Origin: Sediminicola sp040566555
GTDB lineage: Bacteria > Bacteroidota > Bacteroidia > Flavobacteriales > Flavobacteriaceae
Assembly: GCF_040566555.1 (NCBI RefSeq)
Contig: NZ_JBEWYP010000003.1
Location: forward strand, 62,001 to 126,000
Reading direction: 5' to 3'
Length of the DNA stretch: 64,000 nucleotides
Shown: in pieces, positions 24,248 through 32,673 of the stretch
How positions within the stretch are numbered: position 1 is the stretch's first letter
Layout: each line of letters starts with the position of its first letter
The notes under the pieces: model-generated
Told to the model about the DNA's origin: nothing
Database searches by the model: none
What the model saw: the letters and a program-made list of their open reading frames with translations, nothing else
Translations under genes and position numbers: made by a program

Positions 24248-25015
24248 ATGGAAAATGACTTAGCAATTGAGGTAAAGAGATTCACGGACGTTCGAAGGGA
24301 TTTGGGCTATACCCAATCAGAATTCGCAAAACTTTTAGGAATTTCAAATACTACCGCAGATATAGAACGAGGAAGGACCAAGTTGTCCGGTAAAGTAGTA
24401 GCTGAATTGTTAAGGCAGTTTAAAATAAATCCTTTGTGGCTATTTGGGGAAGGCACCAATCAATATCTGGCAACTTCCAATGTAAGTGTCATTCCAAAAG
24501 TGGTGACAGTGGATGCCAACGAAAATGAAAACATGGTTTTGGTGAATGCCAAGGCGGCCGCAGGTTACCCACAAAATATTCAGGATACCAGCTGGTACAG
24601 ACAATTACCGGCTTTTGATATACCCTTGCCAGAATTTAGGAATGCAACGTATAGAGGTTTTCAGGTAGAAGGGGATAGTATGTTGCCTAATCTACGTCCG
24701 GGGGAGTGGGTTTTGGCAAAGGCCGTAGAAAGCATCCAGGATGTTAGCGCCAATAAGATGTATGTGGTTGTCCTACACGATGCTGTTTTGGTAAAAAAAC
24801 TGGAGAAGTCGCCCAACGGTTATAAAATGTCATTAATTTCCTTAAACGAGACTTATCCTCCTTATGAAGTGGATATGCAGCAAATCCAGGAATTATGGCA
24901 GGTAAACAGCAAAATCACTTTTGGTTTGGATGCTACCACAGAGACGGGACTATTGAGACAGCTCCAAGAATCGATGGAAGAATTAAAAAGCCAGATTCGT
25001 TCCGTAAAAAATTAA
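24248..25015 (+). CDS. HTH repressor with S24 (LexA-like) self-cleaving peptidase domain
   Basis: 255 residues from the ATG at 24248. The frame is open further upstream, but that stretch holds the promoter and operators, so it is rejected as coding. Residues about 5-60 form an XRE-type helix-turn-helix (LGYTQSEFAKLLGIS, then TADIERGRTKLSG). The S24 peptidase domain covers about 100-220: cleavage site Ala105-Gly106 (in KAAAGYP), nucleophile Ser144 in VEGDSMLP, and the general-base Lys at 183 or 184 (VLVKKLEK). All elements for RecA-stimulated autocleavage are present. A short coiled coil ends the protein (about 230-253). It resembles phage CI/LexA-type regulators; likely autorepressed and controlling the divergent repair gene. 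Confidence 0.85.
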   Translation: MENDLAIEVKRFTDVRRDLGYTQSEFAKLLGISNTTADIERGRTKLSGKVVAELLRQFKINPLWLFGEGTNQYLATSNVSVIPKVVTVDANENENMVLVNAKAAAGYPQNIQDTSWYRQLPAFDIPLPEFRNATYRGFQVEGDSMLPNLRPGEWVLAKAVESIQDVSANKMYVVVLHDAVLVKKLEKSPNGYKMSLISLNETYPPYEVDMQQIQELWQVNSKITFGLDATTETGLLRQLQESMEELKSQIRSVKN

Positions 25016-25019
25016 GCTC

Positions 25020-25301
25020 TTATTTGTAGATGCATTTGTAACAGGTATCAGAAGCAACTTTTACATTGAAAGATACATTGGCATTCACTATAAAAGTCTC
25101 GTATGGCTTATAGGTTTTCCATTCAGTTTCACCCGGTAATTGGACTTCCATACTACCAGATACAACGGTCATATATTCAACAGTTGTTGTGTCAAAAGTA
25201 TAGGTCCCTCCTGCCATAACGCCAACGGTGGCTCTTCCTTCTTCATTCTTAAAAGCCATGGACATTACCTTGTCCTCAAAATATGTATTTGTCTTGAACA
25301 T
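25020..25301 (-). CDS. ppnP: Pyrimidine/purine nucleoside phosphorylase
   Basis: 93 residues, the whole length of the PpnP (DUF1255) family. A small cupin with the family pattern NTYFEDKVMSMAFKNEEGRATVGVMAGGTYTFDT, then EYMTVVSGSMEVQLPG, EWKTYKPYETF and VASDTCYKCIYK. PpnP enzymes phosphorolyse a wide range of purine and pyrimidine nucleosides to base plus ribose-1-phosphate in nucleotide salvage. Cytoplasmic. Convergent with the S24 repressor, four bases between the stops. Confidence 0.92.
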   Translation of the reverse strand: MFKTNTYFEDKVMSMAFKNEEGRATVGVMAGGTYTFDTTTVEYMTVVSGSMEVQLPGETEWKTYKPYETFIVNANVSFNVKVASDTCYKCIYK

Positions 25302-25446
25302 AGACTTAGTTTACGTGTGATGTGTAAAAGTAAATAGAAAATCAGGGTTCCCCTTATCATTTACAAAGAGGAGGAATATTGTGGTATTTGCAACTCAGAA
25401 ATTGGGAAGCTTTAAAATTGTTGGAACAGCGATTCTTCAAACTTAA

Positions 25447-25611
25447 TTATTGATCCAATGATTTTTTTGCTTCCTTGGATTTTTGCACAATTTCCTTTAA
25501 CCTGGCCGCCCGCTGTTCCTTTTCTTCCCTAAGCTTATTTTTCTTTCGATTCATTAGCTTGGTATGTTGTGCCTTGTTCTTGGTGTTTTTTTCTGTTCCT
25601 TTCTTTGCCAT
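25447..25611 (-). CDS. 54-residue lysine-rich microprotein
   Basis: A complete frame from ATG (25611) to TAA (25447), 54 codons. The product starts MAKKGTEKNTKNKAQHTKLM and ends AKKSLDQ; it is almost wholly charged and helical, with no Cys, Trp or Phe and about one third Lys plus Arg. No hydrophobic segment. It follows the membrane protein gene at 25618 by six bases on the same strand, so it is likely co-transcribed. I recall similar short basic proteins in other Flavobacteriaceae, but cannot name a family. The composition suggests binding to nucleic acid or ribosomes; that is inference. Confidence 0.65.
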   Translation of the reverse strand: MAKKGTEKNTKNKAQHTKLMNRKKNKLREEKEQRAARLKEIVQKSKEAKKSLDQ

Positions 25612-25617
25612 ACTATA

Positions 25618-26328
25618 TTAATTATATGCCTTTACATCGCCCATGGAAAGGGTTATGGGACCTATTTTATGTGTGGTTGGCAAATATGTACCGCTCTCCA
25701 TTTTTTGCCATCCTTCCCACGAAGCCTCAAGTCCTCCAATAGGAATGATGGAAACCCACATCTGATAACTTTCAGGGAACCCGGTTTCGTTTACCTTCCA
25801 AAGATAGGAATCGCCAGGAGTATTCCCACCAGAGGTATATGTGACCAGTAGACCTTTTGATCCATCTTCTAGCTGAACCAACTTCCTTTCGGTCCCGGAG
25901 TCAAATAATTTAAAGGGCGCAACGAGCCAAAAAGAATCATTGTTGAAATTTTTTGTGGCCTTAGCAATAAGTTTATCCTTTATAGTCCCTTTTGCCTCAA
26001 GGTTATTTTTGGTGACCAAACTTTGTTTTGGTCGTTTTAAATCCAGATCTACCACTACGTCATCCCATTTTACAGTTACAACTTGTCGCTGTTTGTCCCA
26101 AAAATAGGTGTTATTACCATTTTGAAACGACCATTCTACGAATTGTGAGTTTTTAAAATCCTCGTAATGTAGTGCACTTTGCATTTTCATGGCCATTTCA
26201 TCGGCCTCAGGTCCGGAATCTTTTAAGGTTTCAGGGTATGGCTCGTTATAAATGGCAAATAGAACCACAATAAGCAAGGTGAGAATGGATAGAACTATAA
26301 AGCCTATTTTTAATATCTTTTTAAGCAT
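25618..26328 (-). CDS. Membrane-anchored exported protein of unknown function
   Basis: 236 residues. One N-terminal helix (about 8-28, IGFIVLSILTLLIVVLFAIY) is followed by a periplasmic beta-rich domain with many Trp, Tyr and Lys-Asp alternations: QFVEWSFQNGNNTYFWDK, VTVKWDDVVVDLDL, SFWLVAPFKLFDSGTE, LLVTYTSGGNTPGDSYLW, GGLEASWEGWQ. The layout recalls the curved sheet of LolA/outer-membrane lipoprotein-sorting relatives that bind acyl chains, but no diagnostic motif proves it. Six bases upstream of the microprotein gene. No function is assigned. Confidence 0.7.
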   Translation of the reverse strand: MLKKILKIGFIVLSILTLLIVVLFAIYNEPYPETLKDSGPEADEMAMKMQSALHYEDFKNSQFVEWSFQNGNNTYFWDKQRQVVTVKWDDVVVDLDLKRPKQSLVTKNNLEAKGTIKDKLIAKATKNFNNDSFWLVAPFKLFDSGTERKLVQLEDGSKGLLVTYTSGGNTPGDSYLWKVNETGFPESYQMWVSIIPIGGLEASWEGWQKMESGTYLPTTHKIGPITLSMGDVKAYN

Positions 26329-26410
26329 TTTTTAAATTACACTGTTATCATTTATTTCACTGACGACCATTGTTAAATAGATCTATCTCCTTACCTCCCT
26401 ATCAACACTG

Positions 26411-27055
26411 CTATTGATGAGTGGCATCCTTTGTCTCTTTTTCTAAATGATCCAGATATAAAATACCGTTCAAATGGTCAACTTCATGCTGTACTATTAC
26501 CGCAGTAAAAGCCTCAACCATTTCAGTGGCATGGGTATTGTCCATCTTATCGTATTCGAACATTATGGCATAGGCTCTCGTTTTTGTAGTATCCCGCCTA
26601 TTTGGAATGGAAAGGCAGCCTTCCATACAATCCTGTTTCATGGTAGAGTATGAGGTTATTTTTGGGTTTAAGTATACCTCAAAAGGAAGATTTTCCTTGT
26701 CAAATCGTTGTACCCATATAATATTTTTAAGAATCCCTACTTGTGGAGCTGCTATTCCTGCACCCAAGGACATGCTATCCCTTACCGTACTATAAAGTCG
26801 TTCTACAAACCGTTTTAGAACTGGATCATTTGGGTCAACCGTAAGGGCTTCGCTTTTGGTTCTTAGGAGAATGGAATCTTGTGTGTTGTTAATTTTAAAG
26901 ACCCGCATAGGTTCGTTTGATTCGCCGGACATGATCATCTCTATTTGTTCCGGAGAGAAGTTGCTAGCATGGGATTCGCCAACAACCTGTTTTGTATTCG
27001 CACAACTGGCCAACAGACTGCCGATCAGCAGAAAAAGAAATATATTTTTTGACAT
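26411..27055 (-). CDS. Peptide deformylase with lipoprotein signal peptide
   Basis: 214 residues from the ATG at 27055, chosen because a clean lipoprotein signal starts there (KNIFLFLLIGSLLASC, lipidated Cys18). The mature part is a peptide deformylase with all three motifs: GAGIAAPQVG (98-107), EGCLS (145-149) and QHEVDHLNG (His190, Glu191, His194), so the metal ligands Cys147, His190 and His194 and the catalytic Glu191 are intact. Normal deformylases act on nascent chains in the cytoplasm; this one should face the periplasm or cell surface. Twenty-two bases downstream of a gamma-glutamyltransferase lipoprotein gene, suggesting a shared role in peptide salvage. The main cytoplasmic def is presumably elsewhere. 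Confidence 0.85.
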   Translation of the reverse strand: MSKNIFLFLLIGSLLASCANTKQVVGESHASNFSPEQIEMIMSGESNEPMRVFKINNTQDSILLRTKSEALTVDPNDPVLKRFVERLYSTVRDSMSLGAGIAAPQVGILKNIIWVQRFDKENLPFEVYLNPKITSYSTMKQDCMEGCLSIPNRRDTTKTRAYAIMFEYDKMDNTHATEMVEAFTAVIVQHEVDHLNGILYLDHLEKETKDATHQ

Positions 27056-27077
27056 AATGGTTTTGTTTGAGACCCAA

Positions 27078-28763
27078 TTAAAAGCCCACGGCTGTATCAT
27101 CCCCGCGTTTATCAGCACCGCCTTCCAATCTTCCATCTGGCAATACCCTAATGGCATCTACCTTGCCTATAATGGGGTTGCGCTCTTCATTAATGATATA
27201 CCCTTTAGCAGTTAAAGACGCTTTAAGTTCTGGAGAGAAACCTTCTGGCTCAAATACCACCACATCGGGAAGCCATTGATGATGGAAACGTGGAGCATTA
27301 ACGGCATCTTGCATGCTCATATTGAATTCATAGACATTGAGAATGGTTTGTGCCACAGCGGTGATTATGGTAGATCCTCCCGGCGTACCTACCACCATAT
27401 ATAGATTGCCGTCCTTTTCTACAATGCTCGGAGTCATGCTGCTCAACATTCTTTTGCCAGGTGCAATGCTATTGGCTTCAGCACCAATGAGTCCGAACAT
27501 ATTGGGAACTCCGGGCTTTGAGCTGAAATCGTCCATCTCATTGTTTAAAAAAAAGCCCAGTTCATCACAATACAATTTTGAACCATAGGCGCCATTAATG
27601 GTCGTAGTGACAGAAATAGCATTACCTGCGCTATCAACTATGGAATAATGGGTGGTTTCATCACTTTCAACAATTTGCACCTCACCGCGTTCTATATCCG
27701 ATGATTTAGTGGCTTTTTCAAAGGAAAAAGTTTCCATTCGTCCTTTCATATATTTTTGACTTAACAGCACATCTAGAGGGATATCGACGAAATCTGGATC
27801 ACCCAAGAAATGATTCCTGTCGGCATAAGCCCTTCTGGAGGCTTCTGTAAAGAGTTGGATGGTCTTGACCGAATTATGTCCAAATTTTGCAACATCATAA
27901 GGTTCCATCATTTTAAAAATCTGGTTCATGGTAACTCCGCCACTGCTCGGAGGGCTCATGGAGATGACTTTAATATCCTTATACTTAAATACAATGGGTT
28001 GCCTCCACTGGGCTTCATAGCCTGCCAAATCGTCTTCCGTAACATAACCACCCTTATTTTGGATAAAATCGGCCAGGGTTTTGGCAGTTTCCCCTTTATA
28101 AAATCCGTCCCTGCCATCAGTGGCAATTTTCTTTAGGGTTTTGGCCAGGGCCGGATATTTAACGGTATCTCCTTCCTTGTAGACCTTGGCAAACAAGGTG
28201 CTATCTGAATTGACCTCAATGATAATCTTTCGATATCCTTCCAACCTTTCTTCCTGCTTTTTTGTCACCACTACACCTCTTTCCGCAAGGGCTATTACTG
28301 GAGACAAAATATCTTCCAGCGGCAAGGATCCAAATTTTCTGTGAACCTCGATCACGCCGGCCACGGTTCCCGGAACCCCTACAGCGGTTGCCCCAAGTGT
28401 GCTTTTATCGGGTATGACGTTGCCCAGTGAATCCAAGTACATGTCTTTATGTGCCGACAAAGGCGCTTTTTCCCTATAATCCAAAGCTCCAATATCTCCA
28501 TTACTTTTCCGGTACACCATAAAACCACCCCCGCCAATATTTCCTGCATAGGGATAGGCCACTGCCAAGGCCAATTCAGTGGCCACCATGGCGTCAAAGG
28601 CATTTCCGCCCTGTTTTAAAATTTCAGATCCTATGGCCGAAGCTTCCTCGCGGGCAGAAACCACCATTGCTTTTTCGGTCACAAGACCAGTAGGAGCGGC
28701 AGGTTGATTGGTTTTGCATTGTACAAATAGAAAGAGGACGAATAGAAAACTTATTTTTCGCAT
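27078..28763 (-). CDS. ggt: Gamma-glutamyltransferase lipoprotein
   Basis: 561 residues with lipoprotein signal RKISFLFVLFLFVQC (lipidated Cys16). An N-terminal nucleophile hydrolase that self-cleaves before the catalytic Thr in the visible ETTHYSIVD segment (about residue 370), followed by the small-subunit marks NNEMDDFS, GKRMLSSMTPSIV and GTPGGSTIITAV. GNIGGGGFMVYR in the large subunit is also typical. It hydrolyses or transfers gamma-glutamyl groups from glutathione and related peptides in the periplasm. The start overlaps the end of acpH by 13 bases; the lipoprotein deformylase follows 22 bases later. Confidence 0.95.
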   Translation of the reverse strand: MRKISFLFVLFLFVQCKTNQPAAPTGLVTEKAMVVSAREEASAIGSEILKQGGNAFDAMVATELALAVAYPYAGNIGGGGFMVYRKSNGDIGALDYREKAPLSAHKDMYLDSLGNVIPDKSTLGATAVGVPGTVAGVIEVHRKFGSLPLEDILSPVIALAERGVVVTKKQEERLEGYRKIIIEVNSDSTLFAKVYKEGDTVKYPALAKTLKKIATDGRDGFYKGETAKTLADFIQNKGGYVTEDDLAGYEAQWRQPIVFKYKDIKVISMSPPSSGGVTMNQIFKMMEPYDVAKFGHNSVKTIQLFTEASRRAYADRNHFLGDPDFVDIPLDVLLSQKYMKGRMETFSFEKATKSSDIERGEVQIVESDETTHYSIVDSAGNAISVTTTINGAYGSKLYCDELGFFLNNEMDDFSSKPGVPNMFGLIGAEANSIAPGKRMLSSMTPSIVEKDGNLYMVVGTPGGSTIITAVAQTILNVYEFNMSMQDAVNAPRFHHQWLPDVVVFEPEGFSPELKASLTAKGYIINEERNPIIGKVDAIRVLPDGRLEGGADKRGDDTAVGF

Positions 28764-29344
28764 AGGATGATATATTTTTGTTTGGAATAGGTTATTAGTT
28801 CTTCAAAAAAAACGGAAAATTCCTTTTCAAAATCAATATAATGTGTTTCGAGATCCAAAATAGCAAAATTCATCTTGCTTTTGTTCTTCGTTCTGCGGTT
28901 CATACCACTTAATACCCTAGAAATTCCATCCAAATTGGAGTAGTTGTAGATCCAATTGTCAGAGATCATATAGGGCATCATCCGTTTAACCCCATCAGGT
29001 AAAATGGTATAATTTTCTTCCAAAAGATCATAAAATTGTTCTACAAAAATGTCCAAAGGGGTTTCGGAATACTGTTGCCAATTTTTGGCCAAAAAATGAT
29101 CGTAAAAAATATCGACGATAACCCCGCTATAGTGACTGTAGTTTTTATGCAAGCGCCTAGTGCTTTTTCTAACTGTAGGGTGGGCATCCGTAAATGTATC
29201 TATGGCCCGATGCAGCATAATGCCTTTTTGGACATTAACGGGCAAATGCTTGTGTCTATTTCCCCGAATACTGTCGGCTATAAAATTTCCCAAGGTAATT
29301 TCATCATTTCCAAAGGACAGATAAATATGTGCTAAAAAATTCAT
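28751..29344 (-). CDS. acpH: Acyl carrier protein phosphodiesterase
   Basis: 197 residues of the AcpH/DUF479 family: MNFLAHIYLSFGNDEITLGNF, ADSIRGN, GIMLHRAIDTFTDAHPTV, and GVIVDIFYDHFLA, which hold the conserved His and Asp residues of the HD-like metal site. The enzyme removes 4'-phosphopantetheine from holo-ACP, returning apo-ACP. Cytoplasmic. It is the first gene of the minus-strand run acpH, ggt, deformylase, and overlaps ggt by 13 bases. Divergent from glmM. Confidence 0.88.
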   Translation of the reverse strand: MNFLAHIYLSFGNDEITLGNFIADSIRGNRHKHLPVNVQKGIMLHRAIDTFTDAHPTVRKSTRRLHKNYSHYSGVIVDIFYDHFLAKNWQQYSETPLDIFVEQFYDLLEENYTILPDGVKRMMPYMISDNWIYNYSNLDGISRVLSGMNRRTKNKSKMNFAILDLETHYIDFEKEFSVFFEELITYSKQKYIILCEK

Positions 29345-29440
29345 GGACCTTCTTCTGATGTCATATGTTCGAATTTACAAATAACCGTTATAGTAATAAA
29401 CTGTAGAGGTGTATATTTGCAAAAACTTTTTCTAGCATAC

Positions 29441-30829
29441 ATGACACTAATCAAATCAATATCAGGAATACGAGGTACCATTGGCGGAAAACCAGGTACA
29501 AATTTGACCCCAATTGACGCTGTAAAATTTGCGGCAGCTTATGGTATATGGTTAAAAGAATACTCAAAAAAAGAAAAACTTACTGTCGTTATCGGGAGGG
29601 ATGCCCGACTTTCAGGCGAAATGATCCAAAATATTGTGGTTTCTACTTTGATTGGATTAGGGATAGATGTCATTGATCTTAACTTATCGACTACGCCAAC
29701 AGTAGAAATTGCTGTTCCTATGGAAAAGGCCGACGGTGGAATTATTCTAACGGCGAGCCATAACCCGAAACAGTGGAACGCTCTTAAGTTATTGAACGAA
29801 AAAGGGGAATTTTTAGATGCTGCCCAAGGCGCTAAAATTTTGGAGATCGCCGAAGCGGAGGATTTTAATTTTTCAGAGGTGGACGATCTGGGAACCATTA
29901 CCAGAAATGATGCCTATATTGATATTCATATAGATGAAGTGTTGAACTTGCCTTTAGTTGATAAGGAAGTAATAAAAGCTGCCAAATTCAAAGTGGTGGT
30001 AGATGGGGTTAACTCCACTGGGGGTATCGCCATCCCACAGCTATTAAAGGAATTAGGGGTAGAAGTGGTGAAATTATACTGTGAGCCAACCGGTCATTTT
30101 CCGCATAATCCAGAGCCTTTAAAAGAGCATTTGGGAGATATTTCTACCTTGGTAGTCAAAGAAAAGGCAGATTTTGGAATTGTGGTAGATCCGGATGTAG
30201 ATAGACTGGCTTTTATAAGTAATGACGGTGAAATGTTCGGTGAGGAGTATACCCTGGTTGCCTGTGCAGATTATGTGCTTGGGAAAACAAAGGGGAACAC
30301 GGTTTCCAATCTATCCTCTTCTAGGGCGCTAAGGGATATTACCGAGAAGCATGGTGGCACCTATGAAGCCGCCGCTGTTGGGGAAGTAAATGTTGTGACT
30401 AAAATGAAGGCCAATAACGCCATAATCGGTGGTGAGGGCAACGGAGGTATCATTTACCCTGAGAGTCATTACGGTCGCGATTCTTTGGTGGGCACGGCCC
30501 TCTTTCTAATGCTAATGGCAGAAAGAGGAGGAACAGTTAAAGAATTGAGGGATAGCTATCCTAGTTATTTTATGAGCAAAAAGAAGATAGAGTTGACACC
30601 TGAATTGGATGTTGACGCACTTCTTGTGGCCATGGAGGATAAATATAAGGATGAACAGGTCACCAACATTGATGGGGTAAAGATCGATTTTCCTGAAAAC
30701 TGGGTGCATTTGAGAAAATCCAATACAGAACCGATTATTAGGATTTACACGGAAGCAAAAAGTCAGGCTGAAGCAGATGGTTTGGCAGATCGTATCATCT
30801 CAGAAATTAAAGAGGTAGCGGGAATTTAA
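29441..30829 (+). CDS. glmM: Phosphoglucosamine mutase
   Basis: 462 residues from the ATG at 29441. An earlier in-frame TTG at 29417 overlaps a TATATTTG -7 box (29412-29419) and is rejected. Alpha-D-phosphohexomutase family: IRGTIGG near the start, phosphoserine loop TASHNPKQWNALK (Ser about 100), metal loop DPDVDRLAF, sugar loop GEGNGGI, and phosphate loop RKSNTEPIIRIY at the C terminus. It interconverts glucosamine-6-P and glucosamine-1-P for UDP-GlcNAc, hence peptidoglycan and lipid A. The next gene on the other side of the terminator is also lipid A related. Confidence 0.9.
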   Translation: MTLIKSISGIRGTIGGKPGTNLTPIDAVKFAAAYGIWLKEYSKKEKLTVVIGRDARLSGEMIQNIVVSTLIGLGIDVIDLNLSTTPTVEIAVPMEKADGGIILTASHNPKQWNALKLLNEKGEFLDAAQGAKILEIAEAEDFNFSEVDDLGTITRNDAYIDIHIDEVLNLPLVDKEVIKAAKFKVVVDGVNSTGGIAIPQLLKELGVEVVKLYCEPTGHFPHNPEPLKEHLGDISTLVVKEKADFGIVVDPDVDRLAFISNDGEMFGEEYTLVACADYVLGKTKGNTVSNLSSSRALRDITEKHGGTYEAAAVGEVNVVTKMKANNAIIGGEGNGGIIYPESHYGRDSLVGTALFLMLMAERGGTVKELRDSYPSYFMSKKKIELTPELDVDALLVAMEDKYKDEQVTNIDGVKIDFPENWVHLRKSNTEPIIRIYTEAKSQAEADGLADRIISEIKEVAGI

Positions 30830-30850
30830 TTTGATTCTTGAAGATAATTT

Positions 30851-30900
30851 AAATGGCTTGGTAATGAATTGAAGCAATTCAAGATTACCGGGCCATTTTT
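30851..30900. terminator. Imperfect bidirectional terminator between convergent genes
   Basis: AAATGGC with TTGGTAAT on the left arm pairs with ATTACCGGGCCATTT on the right, and a T run follows on the plus strand. It separates glmM from the acyltransferase gene. Confidence 0.6.
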
Positions 30901-31787
30901 TATTGAATGTCCTTAGGGGCCTTATTTCGATGTTTCCACCTTCTGTGTGTCCACAAATAATGTTCTGGCCTTTCCCTAATTTGTTTTTCTGTTTCCCGTA
31001 AGAACCTCTCGGTAATTTCGTTCTTCTCAGTTTGTTTACCTGCATCGGTAATTGGGATAAATTCTGCCTGGTAATATCCTCGCTTTACTTTGGATACTTT
31101 TAGAAAGACAACGGCCAAATCCAATTTTCTGGCCATGACTTCAGCCCCGTTGAAGATGGGGACTTTTACCCCCATAAATTCACTCCAGTACTGGGCTTTC
31201 GCAACCATTGGGGATTGGTCGCTGACCATTCCGAAAATACCTGTTACACCAAGCTGTTCATTCCTGACCACAGTTTTTACGGTCTCATTTTGGGTAATGG
31301 GGGTGGTGTTCCATCTAGAACGTATATTTTTTATGTGTCGGTCAAAATATTTATTGCCTATCTTTTGGTAAACGGCATACCCTTTTGAAGCAACATAGTT
31401 ATTCATGCTTACATTCCATTCCCAGTTGGCATAGTGGGAGCACAATACAAGGATGCTCTTCTTCTTTTCCAATTCTTGTAACAATTCCATATTGACTACA
31501 TGGTATCTTTCTTTGACCTCTTCTTTAGAAAGTCCCATGGTTTTTACCATTTCTAAGAACAAATCGCACATATGTCTGTAAAAATCCCTTCTGATGGTGT
31601 TCAGTTCTTCATCCGACTTCTCCGGAAAGACTAGTTTTAAGTTCTCGTAGACCACTTTTTTACGATAGCCTATAACATGATAAACCAAAAAGAAGACAAC
31701 GTCTGAAACAAAGTAAAAAACTCTGAAAGGAAGGATGGAAATAAGCCATAAAAAAGGATAGGCCAAGATATAAACAAGTAGTTGCAT
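30900..31787 (-). CDS. Lipid A biosynthesis acyltransferase (LpxL/HtrB family)
   Basis: 295 residues from the ATG at 31787, where QLLVYILAYPFLWLISILPFR forms the usual N-terminal membrane helix. The longer frame upstream runs into the divergent rhomboid gene and is rejected. The HX4D/E catalytic motif is seen as CSHYANWEW (around residue 110-118), followed by GMVSDQSP and the basic C-terminal block HYLWTHRRWKHR. These enzymes transfer a secondary acyl chain from acyl-ACP to lipid A at the inner face of the cytoplasmic membrane. Its start is 55 bases from the divergent rhomboid gene. Confidence 0.9.
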   Translation of the reverse strand: MQLLVYILAYPFLWLISILPFRVFYFVSDVVFFLVYHVIGYRKKVVYENLKLVFPEKSDEELNTIRRDFYRHMCDLFLEMVKTMGLSKEEVKERYHVVNMELLQELEKKKSILVLCSHYANWEWNVSMNNYVASKGYAVYQKIGNKYFDRHIKNIRSRWNTTPITQNETVKTVVRNEQLGVTGIFGMVSDQSPMVAKAQYWSEFMGVKVPIFNGAEVMARKLDLAVVFLKVSKVKRGYYQAEFIPITDAGKQTEKNEITERFLRETEKQIRERPEHYLWTHRRWKHRNKAPKDIQ

Positions 31788-31814
31788 GCAAAAAAAAGTA
31801 TGGGCAAATATAGC

Positions 31815-31822
31815 TATATTTG
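31815..31822 (+). promoter_or_regulatory. Candidate -7 box of the rhomboid gene
   Basis: TATATTTG, an exact TAnnTTTG match, 20 bases before the ATG at 31843. No -33 element at the usual distance, so confidence is moderate. It also argues against the longer frame that starts at 31786. Confidence 0.4.
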
Positions 31823-31842
31823 AATCCAAATCAAGGTATCCT

Positions 31843-32490
31843 ATGAATATGCATATTGCCACCATTGTTATTATTGCCATCAATGTACTGGTCTCCCTAA
31901 AAGGTTTTAATGATATTAACTTTTTTGAACGTTATAAGTTCAATATTTCTGCCATCAAGGCTGGACAAAAAGAGCGTATGTTCACATCAGGTTTTCTACA
32001 TGTAGATTTCTCCCATTTGTTCTTTAATATGTTTACCCTTTATTTTTTCGCCAACGTGGTTATTGCCTGGTTGGGAGCCCCTATATTTATTCTTATCTAT
32101 GCGGTAAGTTTGGGGGCAGGGAGTCTTTTAGCACAATTTTTCCATAAAAACGAGCCTCAGTACAGCGCTGTAGGAGCCAGTGGAGCCGTTACGGGAATAT
32201 TATACGCCGCTATATTATTACAACCGGAAATGCAATTGGGGATCATGTTTATTCCCATCCCGTTACCAGCTTACGTAATAGGTATAGCTTATCTGTTGTA
32301 TTCCATTTATGGGATGAAAAATAGATTGGGCAACATAGGTCATACCGCTCATTTTGGTGGTGCCATAGGAGGATATGTGATGACCTTGGTGTTTATGCCA
32401 AGTCTTTTGGTGTCTGAGACCCTGATGGTCATGCTTATGGCTGTTCCAATCGTTATTCTTTTCGGCTTGGAGAAGATGGGGAAAATATAA
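31843..32490 (+). CDS. Rhomboid family intramembrane serine protease
   Basis: 215 residues from the ATG at 31843. Six hydrophobic helices. HLFFNMFTLYFF gives the conserved H and N of helix 2, GASGAVTG carries the catalytic Ser of helix 4, and AHFGGAIGGY carries the catalytic His of helix 6. All dyad elements are present. The protein cleaves single-pass membrane substrates within the bilayer; the substrate is unknown. Divergent from the lipid A acyltransferase. The 183 bases downstream before the next gene are AT-rich and hold nothing recognised. Confidence 0.92.
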   Translation: MNMHIATIVIIAINVLVSLKGFNDINFFERYKFNISAIKAGQKERMFTSGFLHVDFSHLFFNMFTLYFFANVVIAWLGAPIFILIYAVSLGAGSLLAQFFHKNEPQYSAVGASGAVTGILYAAILLQPEMQLGIMFIPIPLPAYVIGIAYLLYSIYGMKNRLGNIGHTAHFGGAIGGYVMTLVFMPSLLVSETLMVMLMAVPIVILFGLEKMGKI

Positions 32491-32673
32491 AATAACCTCT
32501 TAATGAGCCCTCTGTGTAGGAAGATTTCATTTAAATAAACATGGAATAACACCTATTTGTCAGTAGATATGCCCTTTAAGATGGACAGTTTAACGAGAAT
32601 ATCACAAATTTTTATACTTAAGAGTGGATTTTAACGTTCTTTGATAACCCAAATAATGTTAAACCTACTTATA

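Noticed and set aside
29417..29440. TTG start giving eight extra residues to glmM
   Set aside because: The codon overlaps a TATATTTG -7 box, and the family's conserved N terminus begins at the ATG at 29441.
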